Assembly (NCBI RefSeq): GCF_014190805.1
Contig: NZ_JACHVQ010000001.1
Coordinates: 186,001-250,000, forward strand
Length of the DNA: 64,000 nucleotides
Direction of reading: 5' to 3'
Source: Flexivirga oryzae
GTDB taxonomy: Bacteria; Actinomycetota; Actinomycetes; Actinomycetales; Dermatophilaceae
Part shown: piece by piece, positions 40,561 through 50,269 of the stretch
Position numbering within the stretch: the stretch's first letter is position 1
Layout: every line of letters begins with the position of its first letter
Program-made: the position numbers and the translations under genes
The notes under the pieces: model-generated
Told to the model about the DNA's origin: nothing
Databases searched by the model: none
Seen by the model: the letters and a program-made list of their open reading frames with translations, nothing else

Positions 40561-41798
40561 GACGCACCCCGTTTCCCGGTGTACTGCTCGCGGCGGCAGT
40601 CGAAGGTCGTCAGGTAGCCGTTGTCGTCGATGGTGTGGGTCGTCTTGGTGATGAAGTACTCGCCGGACAGCCGGGCACCGACGCCGTCGATCGTGACGAC
40701 CTGTCCGGAGCGCAGGTCGGGTAGTCCGACGACCTTGACGTCGGTGGCCGTCACGATCTGTTTGGTCTGGTCGCGCAGGATGGCGATCGCCCGCTCGCGG
40801 GCCTGGCAGTTGGTGAACACCGGCTCGTCGACCACGATCTCCTCGTGCGGATCGCACGCGTTGAGAACGCGATACAGGTCTTCGTTGACCCGGATCCGCG
40901 GGTCGTCCAGGGTCACCGTGCGGGTGATCGGCTCCTTGCGGGTGCGGTGCCAGCCGCGCACTGTCACCTTGCGCACCTGGTTCGCCGTGGTCAGCTTGGG
41001 CCGGAACTCCGACAGCGACGCACCCCAGGTGAGCCGGAACTCCACGTCCCGCAGCCCGGGGATCATGCCTTCCCGGGACGGTCCGAAGTACAGCTGCCGG
41101 GGCCGTCCGGTCGTGCTGTCGGCCTCCTGGATGAAGATGACGTACCCGCGGACCCGCGCCCGCTGGAAGAGGAAGTCGATGTCGTACTGGTTGTTCTGGG
41201 TGACCAGCGGCATCGGCTTCTCGTTGCCCATCGCGTTGTCGTCGATCACGATCGGCAGCGGGAAGCGCTTCTTGCCGCCGTCGGTGAGCTGGGCGAGGTT
41301 CCGGGCGATCTCGCTGTCCTTCTTGTTCTCCCAGTGCGTCGTGTACTGCTTGCGGCGCAACTGGTGCAAGACGTTGAGCCCGGTCACCTTCAGGATCGCC
41401 GGGCCGTCGGTGAACTCCGGTTGCATCGTGGTGAAGTGCCCCTTGAGCATGGTGACCAGGTGGGCGCTGGCGCCATACCCCATGCGTACCTCGACCTCCT
41501 TGCCGCACGGCTCGAACAAGGTGCGCCGCGGGTAGGCCTTGTTGCCCGGTTTCAGCTGATCGGCGGTCTCCGCTCCGATGTAACGGAATTCGTGGTTCAC
41601 CTCGTCCCAGTTGTCGACCTCCAACTGGAAGGAGTCGATCGTGTCGACGGAGTCCTGGTAGGTGATCTTGCGGACCTCGCGGAGCACGTTCTGCGGCAGG
41701 TTCGCGCCGTCGATGCGTACCTCGAAGCGCGGCACGTAGAACCCGCCCTGGGCCTTGGACTCGGTGCTCAGCGTGGTCAGCTTGGGTACGACGGACAT
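40557..41798 (-). CDS. eCIS hub protein, late control D (GpD)-like (Afp8 N-terminal part)
   Basis: 413 residues. Landmarks of the gp27/GpD hub: YVPRFEVRIDGANLPQNVLR, KEVEVRMGYGASAHLVTMLK, GHFTTMQPEFTDGPAILKVT, RARVRGYVIFIQEADSTTGR and LSGEYFITKTTHTIDDNGYL. It forms the trimeric adaptor between tube and spike. ATG 41798 shares one base with the upstream stop (TGATG). A longer frame upstream to 42602 is an overlap artefact. Confidence 0.88.
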   Translation of the reverse strand: MSVVPKLTTLSTESKAQGGFYVPRFEVRIDGANLPQNVLREVRKITYQDSVDTIDSFQLEVDNWDEVNHEFRYIGAETADQLKPGNKAYPRRTLFEPCGKEVEVRMGYGASAHLVTMLKGHFTTMQPEFTDGPAILKVTGLNVLHQLRRKQYTTHWENKKDSEIARNLAQLTDGGKKRFPLPIVIDDNAMGNEKPMPLVTQNNQYDIDFLFQRARVRGYVIFIQEADSTTGRPRQLYFGPSREGMIPGLRDVEFRLTWGASLSEFRPKLTTANQVRKVTVRGWHRTRKEPITRTVTLDDPRIRVNEDLYRVLNACDPHEEIVVDEPVFTNCQARERAIAILRDQTKQIVTATDVKVVGLPDLRSGQVVTIDGVGARLSGEYFITKTTHTIDDNGYLTTFDCRREQYTGKRGAS

Positions 41799-42502
41799 CA
41801 GCCGGTCACCTCCAGTGGAGGCACCACCAGTGGGGTCCCGACCGTGAGCCGGCGCGGGTCGGCGATGCCGTTGGCATCGGCGATGGCGCGCCACTGGCTC
41901 GGCTGGTCGAGGCACTGTCCGGCGATCGAGGCCATCGTCTCGCCCTCGGCGACGACGTGACTCTTGGTGTGGTCGGCGGACTCCAGACCGAGATGCTTCA
42001 GCTGCTCGTCCAGGGAGACGTACTCCTCCATGGTGACCGTCATGACGTTGCGCAGCGGTATGCCGTCCGGGCTGAACAGCGCATAGTCCTGCTTGACCTT
42101 GGTCACCACCCCGCGGAAGCCGGACCGTCGCTGCTTCTCGGTGCCCATCGTCAGGCTGTCGCCGGGGAACCGTTTGCCCCACTGGAACGTGCAGACCGGC
42201 GTCGCGTGGGTCTTCGGGTCGATCTTGATCAGGCTGTAGAACTTGTCGGAGATGGTGGTGACGCTGACAGCGGTCGAGCCGGTGCCGAAGTCGGTGGAGT
42301 CGAAGAAGAGCTCGACCGTCAACGTCTCGCTCTGGCCGCGCACGAACTGCCGCAACGGCGCGTCCAGCCCGGGTATGGCGATCTCCGCGATCTTCGGCGA
42401 CTTCTCGAAGCTCAGGCTGTTCGGGTTGAACTGCACGTATGCCGACTCCGTTGCGCCACCGAGCTTTTCGACGATGAACAGTGCCTTGGTCAGATTGGTC
42501 AC
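41798..42502 (-). CDS. eCIS LysM tube-end protein (Afp7-like)
   Basis: 234 residues. The N-terminal part starts LTKALFIVEKLGGATESAYV then FNPNSLSFEKSPK and TVELFFDSTDFGTGS, typical of CIS tube-initiator proteins; residues about 185-230 are a LysM domain (HVVAEGETMASIAGQCLDQP, RRLTVGTPLVVPPL). It probably caps the inner tube at the baseplate. GTG start 6 bases after the small protein's stop. Confidence 0.88.
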   Translation of the reverse strand: MTNLTKALFIVEKLGGATESAYVQFNPNSLSFEKSPKIAEIAIPGLDAPLRQFVRGQSETLTVELFFDSTDFGTGSTAVSVTTISDKFYSLIKIDPKTHATPVCTFQWGKRFPGDSLTMGTEKQRRSGFRGVVTKVKQDYALFSPDGIPLRNVMTVTMEEYVSLDEQLKHLGLESADHTKSHVVAEGETMASIAGQCLDQPSQWRAIADANGIADPRRLTVGTPLVVPPLEVTG

Positions 42503-42508
42503 GCCGAG

Positions 42509-42712
42509 TCACCGCCGTCCTGCGCGTTGCTGTTCGACGACCGAGCGCGTGTCCAGGTCGGCCTGCAGAGCCTCGCGACCGACGTGGTCGGCACGCTCGC
42601 ATTCGCGGATCGCCGCGACGATCCTGGCCAGCACGTCGGGGGTCAGCAGCGCCTCTGCCGACACCGAGTCGTACGTGGTGTGCAGTTCGTCGATGTGGAT
42701 CTCACCGGGCAT
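42509..42712 (-). CDS. eCIS small protein (Afp6/DUF5908-like)
   Basis: 67 residues. Begins MPGEIHIDELHTTYDSVSAE and is acidic, with a helix LARIVAAIRECERADHVGRE. In Afp a small protein lies between the last tube and the LysM gene, matching this place. ATG overlaps the tube gene stop by one base (TGATG). Homology is assumed from size, start motif and place. Confidence 0.6.
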   Translation of the reverse strand: MPGEIHIDELHTTYDSVSAEALLTPDVLARIVAAIRECERADHVGREALQADLDTRSVVEQQRAGRR

Positions 42713-43269
42713 CACACATTCACCCCCAGTAACGAGGCGCCCTCTTTGAGGACCGACAGCTGCCACAACCCCTCGTGCGCCAGCTCGAGCTTCTCGACCG
42801 CGACCTCCTTGCCGAGCGCGTTCATCGTCGGACCGGTGAACTTGACCGGGAAGGCCCGCTTGAACGTCCACACGTTGTGGGGCAGGTGGTGGGCGTCCAG
42901 CAGCATGATCAGCCCGTCCATCCGCTTGACCTTCCCGTCGGCGAAGCCGGTGAGCCAGTCCCAGCCGCTCTGGCTGATCCGGGACACCCCGCGGGTGAGG
43001 GTGAGGTTGGTCCAGGTGATCCGGGTGGGGAAACGCAGCTCGGTGCCGTTGCGGCCGCCCTCGTGACGCTTCTCGTCCACCTGGGTCACGTCCAGTCCGC
43101 TGACCTCGCTGAACCCGCCGAAGAGCACATCGCCGAGGACGCTGAGCGCAGCCGACGAGATCGCCGAACCCACACTGCTGGTGTTGGCCATGGTGACCAC
43201 GAAGTTGTGGTTCAGCGGCGGATCCAGCCGGATCCCGGTGGCGGAGGCGAGGGGATTGAGCAGAGTCAT
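42712..43269 (-). CDS. eCIS inner tube protein 2 (gp19-like)
   Basis: 185 residues. T4 gp19-type tube: NHNFVVTMANTSSVGSAISS, FGGFSEVSGLDVTQVDEKRH, TRITWTNLTLTRGV and FPVKFTGPTMNALGKEVAVE. Compared with the 147-aa tube it has an insertion near the start and a longer tail, so it may be the tube layer next to the baseplate. ATG overlaps the sheath 2 stop. Confidence 0.88.
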   Translation of the reverse strand: MTLLNPLASATGIRLDPPLNHNFVVTMANTSSVGSAISSAALSVLGDVLFGGFSEVSGLDVTQVDEKRHEGGRNGTELRFPTRITWTNLTLTRGVSRISQSGWDWLTGFADGKVKRMDGLIMLLDAHHLPHNVWTFKRAFPVKFTGPTMNALGKEVAVEKLELAHEGLWQLSVLKEGASLLGVNV

Positions 43270-45251
43270 GGCGCCGCACCCTCCTTCACCCGCAACGAGT
43301 CCTGGACACGTCCGACCCGGACCACCACGAACTCGAACGGCACCGCGGGGGCGATGCCGATCTCGACGAGCAGGTGGCCCAGGTCGCGCTCGCGAGCCGG
43401 GTTGTTGGTGTCGTCGCACGACACGTAGAACGACTCGTCGGGGGTCGACCCGGCGAACATGCCGCGCTCGTGCAGGCTGAGCAGGAAGTTGGTCACCGAC
43501 AGCGTCACGCGCGCGCGGGTGAGCACGTCGTTGGGCTCGAAAACGACCCATTGCAAAGCGATGTCGAGTGCCTTCTCGACCATCGACATCATCCGGCGGA
43601 CGTTGACGTACTGCCAGTCCGGGTCGCTGCTGACCGTCCGTGCGCCCATCGCGCGCAGCCCCCGACCGGGGACCGTGCGGATCACGTCGACACCGGCGTC
43701 GTTCAGGACGCCGTGCCGGGTGTCGTCGATCTCCAGGCTGGCCGAGAGCGCCCACTGCAGTAGCCGGTTCGCGGGTGCACGATGCACACCGGTCTCCAGA
43801 TCACCGGCCGCGTAGACCCCGGCGAGGTGGCCGCTCGGCGGGATCAGCCGGGTCGTCGCGCCGGTGGGATCGAGCGGGTCCAACACGCTCAACCACGGGT
43901 GGGCGAGTGCGGCGAACCCGGTGTCGAAGCGGGCCCGCCAGTCCAGCACGCCGCGCAGGCCGTCGGCCCGGTCGGTGGCCGCTGGGTACGGCGGGTCGAG
44001 CAACGCGAAGCGGTACCGCAACCGCTCGCACTGCTCCACGGTCGCGGCCTGGACGGCATACACCTGCTCGTCGGTGAACAGCGGCGGTGCGTCGACGTCG
44101 GGCGCCGGGTAGGTGGTGAGCAGGTCGGCCCGGTCCAGACACGGGTCCGGGACGCACGGTGGCGGCGGGGCCGGCCGCGGTGGCTCGGGCCGCACCAGCG
44201 CATCGGGCGCAGCAACGAGGGCGACCTCGGCCACGTCCTCCAACGCCCGCAACCCACGTCGTTTCAGCGCGACCGCTACCGGTCCGTCGTCGGGTGCCAC
44301 GGGTTGCCCGACGAAGTCGTCGACCGACAGCGTCGACAGGCCCGAACGCCCAGCAGTGAGAGGGATTTCGGCCGTCGGGTCCAGGTCGAGACCGCGCAGG
44401 TCCGTGACGTCGGTCCGCAGCTCCTCGATCATGATCGGGGCCGGCGGCTGCCAGGCCGCCGACCGGGTGACCGGATCGACCGGCGGACGGACCGCGCCGA
44501 GCACCAGCGGCCCGTAGCCGGTGTTCTCCGGGACCAGGGACAGCCGGTCGTACAGACCGACCGGTCGGCCGGATTCGCTGACGACAGCGCGGTATTCGAT
44601 GCTTTCCAACACCATCGGAGCCGTGCGGTCCAGGCCGCTGATCGGCAGGTCGTATCCACGCCTCGGGCCGTCCGGCGGCACCCACCAGACCTGCGAGTTC
44701 ACCGGGTCGACCGCGGCCACGACCCGCCACACCGGTGGTGTGCCCGGCTGGGTGAGCCGCACCTCGTCGTGCACGGCGAGCCCGCTGACACCCGGCACCC
44801 GGCTCCACCTGCCCTGTGGGTCGGTGCCGGTGGTGGTCAGCTGGATCCTGTTGATCTCACGCAGGTTCAGAGTCAGCCGGTTGCCCCACGCACCCGGCGT
44901 CGACGCCGCGACGCGCCATACCGGAGTGGTCCCGTTGCCGAAGTCGGCCGTTGCGGATGCTGCACCCGCGACCGGGTCCTGCGACGCGACCCGCACCACC
45001 CACGCGCGCACGCCGCCGTTGTCGAAGAAGCCGCGGACGGCATACGCGAGGAACCCGGCGGGTATGACGTCACCGAACCACGACACGAACTGGCGCCACG
45101 ACGTGATCGGCACCGGCAGGTCGATCGGTCCGCGCTCGGCCAGACCGGCGAAACCGGTGATGTCCGTGCGCAACGGCGTCACGGCGGGACCACCGGCGTC
45201 GACGGCCTGGTAGTAGACGCCGGGAGTGCTGGAGCGCAGCGCGGTGGTCAT
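43266..45251 (-). CDS. eCIS sheath protein 2 (661 aa)
   Basis: 661 residues. N-terminal sheath linker STPGVYYQAVDAGGPAVTPL and TDITGFAGLAERGPIDLP; C-terminal core SSDPDWQYVNVRRMMSMVEK, IALQWVVFEPND, and GIAPAVPFEFVVVRVGRVQD. Paralogue of the giant sheath but with a shorter middle. Afp has several sheath genes with different roles, the less abundant ones being at the baseplate. Two bases after the tube 1 stop. Confidence 0.9.
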   Translation of the reverse strand: MTTALRSSTPGVYYQAVDAGGPAVTPLRTDITGFAGLAERGPIDLPVPITSWRQFVSWFGDVIPAGFLAYAVRGFFDNGGVRAWVVRVASQDPVAGAASATADFGNGTTPVWRVAASTPGAWGNRLTLNLREINRIQLTTTGTDPQGRWSRVPGVSGLAVHDEVRLTQPGTPPVWRVVAAVDPVNSQVWWVPPDGPRRGYDLPISGLDRTAPMVLESIEYRAVVSESGRPVGLYDRLSLVPENTGYGPLVLGAVRPPVDPVTRSAAWQPPAPIMIEELRTDVTDLRGLDLDPTAEIPLTAGRSGLSTLSVDDFVGQPVAPDDGPVAVALKRRGLRALEDVAEVALVAAPDALVRPEPPRPAPPPPCVPDPCLDRADLLTTYPAPDVDAPPLFTDEQVYAVQAATVEQCERLRYRFALLDPPYPAATDRADGLRGVLDWRARFDTGFAALAHPWLSVLDPLDPTGATTRLIPPSGHLAGVYAAGDLETGVHRAPANRLLQWALSASLEIDDTRHGVLNDAGVDVIRTVPGRGLRAMGARTVSSDPDWQYVNVRRMMSMVEKALDIALQWVVFEPNDVLTRARVTLSVTNFLLSLHERGMFAGSTPDESFYVSCDDTNNPARERDLGHLLVEIGIAPAVPFEFVVVRVGRVQDSLRVKEGAAP

Positions 45252-45253
45252 CG

Positions 45254-45697
45254 TCAGGCAACCTCGAGGGTGATGTCCTCGACGATCAATTCGACTGACT
45301 CGAAAGCGACTTCGGTGCCGGTCGCGTTGAGCGTGGGGCCCTCGATCTTGTTCGGCCAGGCGGCCTCGAGGTTCCACCGCAGCACGTCGTTGCGCGCCTC
45401 GTCCATCAGGATGACGCTTCCGTTGCGCCGGTCGGCCGACCCGGTGGCGATGTTGCGGTACCAGTCCCACAGCGAGCTGTCGTTCACCATGCCCCGTTTG
45501 AGGGTCACCGGGCCGAACTTGCGCAGCCCGGGCAGCTTGCGGGCGGTCAGCGGTATGTCGACACCGGTGCGGTAGTCGACCGTGTCGCCGTCGCTGGAGA
45601 GGCCGCTGACCTCGCTGAACGCGGCGACCGGCAGGTTGTCGATCTCCAGCCGGAAGTTGAAGTCCCGGAACGGATCGACGCGGGGTTGGGTGCTCAT
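45254..45697 (-). CDS. eCIS inner tube protein 1 (gp19-like)
   Basis: 147 residues, the usual length. FRDFNFRLEIDNLPVAAFSE, VSGLSSDGDTVDYRTGVDIP, LKRGMVNDSSLWDWYRNIA and AAWPNKIEGPTLNATGTEVA. Likely the main tube subunit through which cargo travels. It lies between the two sheath genes, 23 bases after sheath 1. Confidence 0.93.
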   Translation of the reverse strand: MSTQPRVDPFRDFNFRLEIDNLPVAAFSEVSGLSSDGDTVDYRTGVDIPLTARKLPGLRKFGPVTLKRGMVNDSSLWDWYRNIATGSADRRNGSVILMDEARNDVLRWNLEAAWPNKIEGPTLNATGTEVAFESVELIVEDITLEVA

Positions 45698-45720
45698 AAG
45701 CGTTCTCCTCGATCAGCTGG

Positions 45721-48700
45721 TCAGTTGTCGGCGTGCGCGGTCCACAGGCCGATGCGCACGATCACGAACTCGGCGGGTTTGACCGGTGCGACGCCGATGA
45801 CGACGATCAGCCGGCCGTTGTCGATGTCGGTCTGGGTCATCGTGGTGCGGTCGCACTTGACGAAGAACGCCTCCTCGGGTTTGGTGCCCTCGAGTGCGCC
45901 GCCGCGCCAGACGGTGGTCAGGAAGTTGGCGATCACCCGGCGCACCCGGGCCCACAGCGGGTCGGCGTTGGGCTCGAAGACGACCCACTGCAGGCCGCGG
46001 TCCAGCGACGCCTCGATGAAGATCATCAGCCGGCGGACGTTGACGTACTTCCAGTCCGGGTCGGAGGTGATCACCCGGGCGCCATACACCCGGATGCCGC
46101 GGTTGTCGTCGCGGAAGTCGCGTATGACGTTCACGTTCACCGGATACGGGTTGAGGATGTCCTGCTCGGACTTGTTCAGCTTGCGCCGCAGCCCGGTGAT
46201 GCCGTTGACGACCTCGTTCGCGGGTGCCTTGTGCACGCCGCGGTCGATGTCGGTGCGGGCGTAGACGCCCAGCACGTGACCGGCCGGCGGGATCGCGTAG
46301 TCGTGGATGTCCGCCAGGTTCGTCGGGAACGGGTCGGGGATGGACAGCCACGGGTAGTAGAGCGCGGCGTACTCGGTGTCGAACTGCCCGCGCTGGCTCT
46401 GTGCGTCGCTGATCGTGTCGTTCGGCTCCGGGGTGGTGTCCAGCACCGCGAACCGGTAGCGCAGCAGCTCGCAGTGGTCGATCACCGCCTGCTGCAACCG
46501 GGCGCTGACCCGGCCTGGTACGGCGACCAGGCTGATCTCCTCGACGTTCTGCAGGCTCTGCAGCCCGGTGCGCTGCTCGGGGTCGGTGCTGTCGGAGCCG
46601 ATGTAGGTGTCGTCGCTGATCGTGCCGATCGAGTCGTCACCGAGGGTGGTCTCCAGGCGCAGCAGCGCCGGCATGCGGCGGCCGTCCGGCAGCACGTCCA
46701 CCAGGGTCTCCGGGCCGAGCCGCACCGACTGGCGCACCGCGTCGGTGGTGGCCAGGTCGGCGACCCGCACGTACAGCGAGGCGCCCTCGGGACGGTGATC
46801 GGACTTGCGCAGCGGGCCGGTGATCGACCCGATCGCCTTCTCCACGTAGTTGCTGTGCCGCGGGTCCAGGGACAGGTTGCGGTAGGTCTCCTGGTCGATG
46901 ACCTGGCTGTCGCGGGACGGGACGTTCGGGTCGGGTTGGCGCAGTAGCCGCACGGTGATGCTGAACTCGCGCGACCGCACCCCGGCGCCGATCACCTGCT
47001 GGGCGGCGCTCAGCCCGGTGCCGGCGAGGGTGATGGTGTTCTGCGCCGACCGGTTGATGTTGCTGACCTTGACCGGGTCACCGAGCACCGCGCCGGTGGC
47101 CGGGTCGGTGAGCTCCAGCACGGTCCCGGCCTCGACACCGGACGCCGACGCCAGCCGGATGGTGGTCGCGTTGACCATGGTGGCCAGCGTCGAGGTGACC
47201 AGCCCGGGTGTCTCGTCCTGCACGCTGACCCGCAGCCGGTTGCCCCAGCTGCCGGCGTCCAGGGCCTGTATGTCGATCAGCGGTGTCCGTTCGACCAGCA
47301 CCGAACCGGCCGGGTGCGACCGGGCCAGCGCCGTCTGGAGTGGCACCTTCGCGGGCGTGACCGGCGTCGCGGTGGGGCTGGTCACGGTGACGTAGAAGAC
47401 GTCCCCGGCGGTGGTCAGGCGCAGCAGGTCGTGCTGGACGAAGCCGTTGCCGTCGCTGAGCAGCAACCCGCCGTCGCCGGCGGCCGCGGAGAGCGCCAGT
47501 GCGCACGCCTGGCGGCCGACGACCGGGCTCACCGCGCCGAGTTGGCTGACCGGCGTTCCGGTCGGCGACGCCTGGGCCAGCGGTGGCGTGACCACGACGG
47601 TCCCGGGGTCCGGCGCCACGCCGGTGAGGGCGGGCAGCGCGAGCACGGTGACCGTCTGCGTGTTGGCGCCCGCGCCGACCCGCAGGACGTCCCCCTCGCC
47701 GACGCCCATCCGGTCGTCCACTGCGAGGACGGCGCCGCCCGCGGCAACGGTCGCGGTGGTGACCGCGGCCCGGGGCAGCACCGCCGCAGGTGCGCTGTGC
47801 GCGGCCGCCGCCGGCGGTGTGACGGTGAGAGTCTCGGTCGTGGCGTCGACCGCGGCGATCGTGAGTGTTTCGGGGGAACCCGCCGGATCGAGCACGACGC
47901 GCTGGCCGACGACGAGCCCGGCAGTCTCGCCGGTCTGCAGCGTGAGCGAGGTGTCGCCGGCTGCGACATTGGCGGAGAGGGTGCGGTCCGCCGACGGTTG
48001 CACCGCCTCCACGAGGGTGCCGGCGACATAGCCGCCGGTGGCGGGCGTCACCTGCAACTCGTCCAACTCGCCGATCCGGGCGATCTCCGCGCTCGCCGGC
48101 GCTCCGACCCGCACCAGGTGGGTTCGGTCGGTGAACGCACCCTGGGTGTCGTCGACGAACACCGTCGCGCTGCCGGAGGTGGCCAGGTCGACCGTCGCGG
48201 TGGTCACCGCTCCGGCGCTGAGATCGAGACGGGACACCGCGTCGGTGCTGGGGTGGGGCAGCGCCGAACCGGAGTCCAGGCGCACCAGAGCGGTGGAGTC
48301 GGTGGCGCTGACGACCGTGACCGCGGTGGTCTCGCGCACCGTCCGGTACTCGGCGGTGGCCGGTGCGCCGAACTCGAGGACGTCACCGGCACTCAGAGCG
48401 GCGACATCGGCGTGCGCCCCCTGGAGGCTGAGCAGTTCGGAGCCGGCATCGACGTCGGTCGGCAGGGTGAATGCGAGGTCGACCACACGGACGTACTCCT
48501 CGGCCGGCTCGCCGGCGGGGTGCGATCGGTTCAGCGACAACGCCAACGGCACCATCACCGTGTTCGGTGTCGGGGCTGCGGCGACCTGCCGGTACTCGGC
48601 GTCGCTGCCGTCGCCGACCCGCACCCAATCACCGGTCGCCAGTCCCGAGCCGGGTAGTGCGAACAGCTCGGGCAGGTTCGCCGACGTCCCGGTGCCCTCG

Positions 48701-49062
48701 CCGGCCGGGCGGATCAGCACCGACGCAACCGGTGCCGTGGTGCCGGGGTAGAACAGCGACGTGGCCGCCCGGGAGGCCGCCGCGTCGAGCACCCGGGTCA
48801 CGTAGACCCGCTTACCGCCGTTGGTGAAGAAGCCCGCGACCGCGTGCGGCAGGAAGCGGTGCTCGCCATACCCGTCGGCGCGCAACAGACCGCCGAAGGT
48901 GCGGGTGAAGTCCCCGACACTGGTGATCAGGATCGGCACGTCGGTCGGGCCGCGTTCGGCGACGCCGACCACGCCGCAGGTGCTGGTGCTGACGCCTTCG
49001 ATGGGCTTCGAGCCGGTGTCGATCTCCTCGACATACACCCCGGGGGCGAGATATTCGGGCAT
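45721..49062 (-). CDS. eCIS sheath protein 1, giant (1113 aa)
   Basis: 1113 residues, about twice the usual sheath length. N-terminus LAPGVYVEEIDTGSKPIEGV then GVVGVAERGPTDVPILITSV; C-terminal core TSDPDWKYVNVRRLMIFIEA, RGLQWVVFEPNADPLWARVR, APVKPAEFVIVRIGLWTAHA. Between about 130 and 680 lies a long insert of beta-rich repeats with many DVLRVGAG / GDWVRVGDG / GDVLEFGAPATAEYRTV units, probably decorating the outside. First of the paired sheath/tube genes and probably the main sheath. Confidence 0.92.
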   Translation of the reverse strand: MPEYLAPGVYVEEIDTGSKPIEGVSTSTCGVVGVAERGPTDVPILITSVGDFTRTFGGLLRADGYGEHRFLPHAVAGFFTNGGKRVYVTRVLDAAASRAATSLFYPGTTAPVASVLIRPAGEGTGTSANLPELFALPGSGLATGDWVRVGDGSDAEYRQVAAAPTPNTVMVPLALSLNRSHPAGEPAEEYVRVVDLAFTLPTDVDAGSELLSLQGAHADVAALSAGDVLEFGAPATAEYRTVRETTAVTVVSATDSTALVRLDSGSALPHPSTDAVSRLDLSAGAVTTATVDLATSGSATVFVDDTQGAFTDRTHLVRVGAPASAEIARIGELDELQVTPATGGYVAGTLVEAVQPSADRTLSANVAAGDTSLTLQTGETAGLVVGQRVVLDPAGSPETLTIAAVDATTETLTVTPPAAAAHSAPAAVLPRAAVTTATVAAGGAVLAVDDRMGVGEGDVLRVGAGANTQTVTVLALPALTGVAPDPGTVVVTPPLAQASPTGTPVSQLGAVSPVVGRQACALALSAAAGDGGLLLSDGNGFVQHDLLRLTTAGDVFYVTVTSPTATPVTPAKVPLQTALARSHPAGSVLVERTPLIDIQALDAGSWGNRLRVSVQDETPGLVTSTLATMVNATTIRLASASGVEAGTVLELTDPATGAVLGDPVKVSNINRSAQNTITLAGTGLSAAQQVIGAGVRSREFSITVRLLRQPDPNVPSRDSQVIDQETYRNLSLDPRHSNYVEKAIGSITGPLRKSDHRPEGASLYVRVADLATTDAVRQSVRLGPETLVDVLPDGRRMPALLRLETTLGDDSIGTISDDTYIGSDSTDPEQRTGLQSLQNVEEISLVAVPGRVSARLQQAVIDHCELLRYRFAVLDTTPEPNDTISDAQSQRGQFDTEYAALYYPWLSIPDPFPTNLADIHDYAIPPAGHVLGVYARTDIDRGVHKAPANEVVNGITGLRRKLNKSEQDILNPYPVNVNVIRDFRDDNRGIRVYGARVITSDPDWKYVNVRRLMIFIEASLDRGLQWVVFEPNADPLWARVRRVIANFLTTVWRGGALEGTKPEEAFFVKCDRTTMTQTDIDNGRLIVVIGVAPVKPAEFVIVRIGLWTAHADN

Positions 49063-49096
49063 CGGATCCTCCGTCGTTGCTGGAGTGGTGCGGGCG

Positions 49097-50269
49097 TCAA
49101 CGCAGCGTGAGTCCCACGGTGTTGACAGGGGTCTGGTAGTCCGGGGTCACCCGGACGGTTGCGGTCAATCCGCCGTGACCGGCGGAGATCTCGACGGCGG
49201 CGACCCGGCTGATCGGCGGCAACCGGGCCGTCCCGTCGGCGGTGGAGGTCGCCCGGTACAGGTGGCTGTCCAGGTATTCGTCGGTGATGCCGGCGCCGGC
49301 CGCGCGGACCAGCTCGACACTCGCGAACGGTGCGGTCGTGCCGACGAACACGGTCGGGTCGCCAACGGACACTGGGTCGGTCGTGGTGGTGTCGGCGGGG
49401 GCCGGGGCAGGTGCGGTGACCCGTCGGACGCCGACCCCGGCGGCATGCGCGATGCGTACCGGCCCGGCCAGCGTCAGCTGCACCGGCGAGTCCTGGTCGC
49501 CGGTGGCCGAGAGTGACTGGACGGTCAGATAGCCGCGGCGGTCGGGGTCCGCCAGGTCCAGGCCCACCAGGTCGCCGGGGGCCAGCGCGCCCGCGCGGCT
49601 GACCGAGATGGTCCGGTCACCCGGCGCCGTCGACGCCGCCAGCAACCGGGGCGGTTCGGCGACCGGGACCAGGCTGACGCTGTCGATGCCGGTGCCCAGC
49701 GGCCACGCCTGGGTCGCGCCGAGCGGCATCGCGAGCAGCTGCGGTGGTGCCGCCGGTTGGGTCAGGTCGGCGGTGGTGCGCCATACACCGGTGATGTTGA
49801 CGTCGGCTCCGCCGACGGCCACGGTGCCGCCCTGCGCGTCGAGCTTGAACGTGTGCACCTCGAGGGTGACGGGGACCCGGTGCAGGTTGATGCGGCCGAG
49901 CGCGACACCGTTGAAGGTGTCCGGGAAGCCCGGCTGGGCGGGCAGCGTGACGGTGCCGGTCCACGGCAGGTAGCCGGGCACGTCGACCCGCACGTCCAGG
50001 GTGCGCGCGCTGCCGGCCAGGTCCGGGAACGCGCGCGACGGCGTGCCGACCAGGCCGCCGACCCCGTCCGCGGCGGTGCCTCCGGTGAGGCCGTAGGCGT
50101 CGGTGGTGACGGTGAGCCGACCGCGCACCGGGTGACCGGTGAGCTCGTCGAACGCCTGCAGCAGCACGATGCCCTGCCGCACTCGGCCCGCCGGTCGTGG
50201 GCCGAGCAGGTCCACGACGTGCGCGCGGGACCCGTCGAGGATCGTCGTCAGCCCGGCACTGGTGCTCAT
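49097..50269 (-). CDS. eCIS beta-rich accessory protein
   Basis: 390 residues without signal peptide. RGRLTVTTDAYGLTGG and LDVRVDVPGYLPWTGTVTLP resemble carboxypeptidase-regulatory-like (CarboxypepD_reg) beta sandwiches; the middle has the same GDLVGLDLADPDRRGYLTVQ kind of repeat as the giant sheath insert. It lies between cap and sheath genes. A surface or cap-associated structural role is a guess. ATG overlaps the cap gene stop (ATGA). Confidence 0.6.
   Translation of the reverse strand: MSTSAGLTTILDGSRAHVVDLLGPRPAGRVRQGIVLLQAFDELTGHPVRGRLTVTTDAYGLTGGTAADGVGGLVGTPSRAFPDLAGSARTLDVRVDVPGYLPWTGTVTLPAQPGFPDTFNGVALGRINLHRVPVTLEVHTFKLDAQGGTVAVGGADVNITGVWRTTADLTQPAAPPQLLAMPLGATQAWPLGTGIDSVSLVPVAEPPRLLAASTAPGDRTISVSRAGALAPGDLVGLDLADPDRRGYLTVQSLSATGDQDSPVQLTLAGPVRIAHAAGVGVRRVTAPAPAPADTTTTDPVSVGDPTVFVGTTAPFASVELVRAAGAGITDEYLDSHLYRATSTADGTARLPPISRVAAVEISAGHGGLTATVRVTPDYQTPVNTVGLTLR

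Noticed and set aside
41799..42602. Extension of the GpD-like hub gene
   Set aside because: It would overlap the LysM gene almost completely; the ATG at 41798 fits the TGATG coupling.
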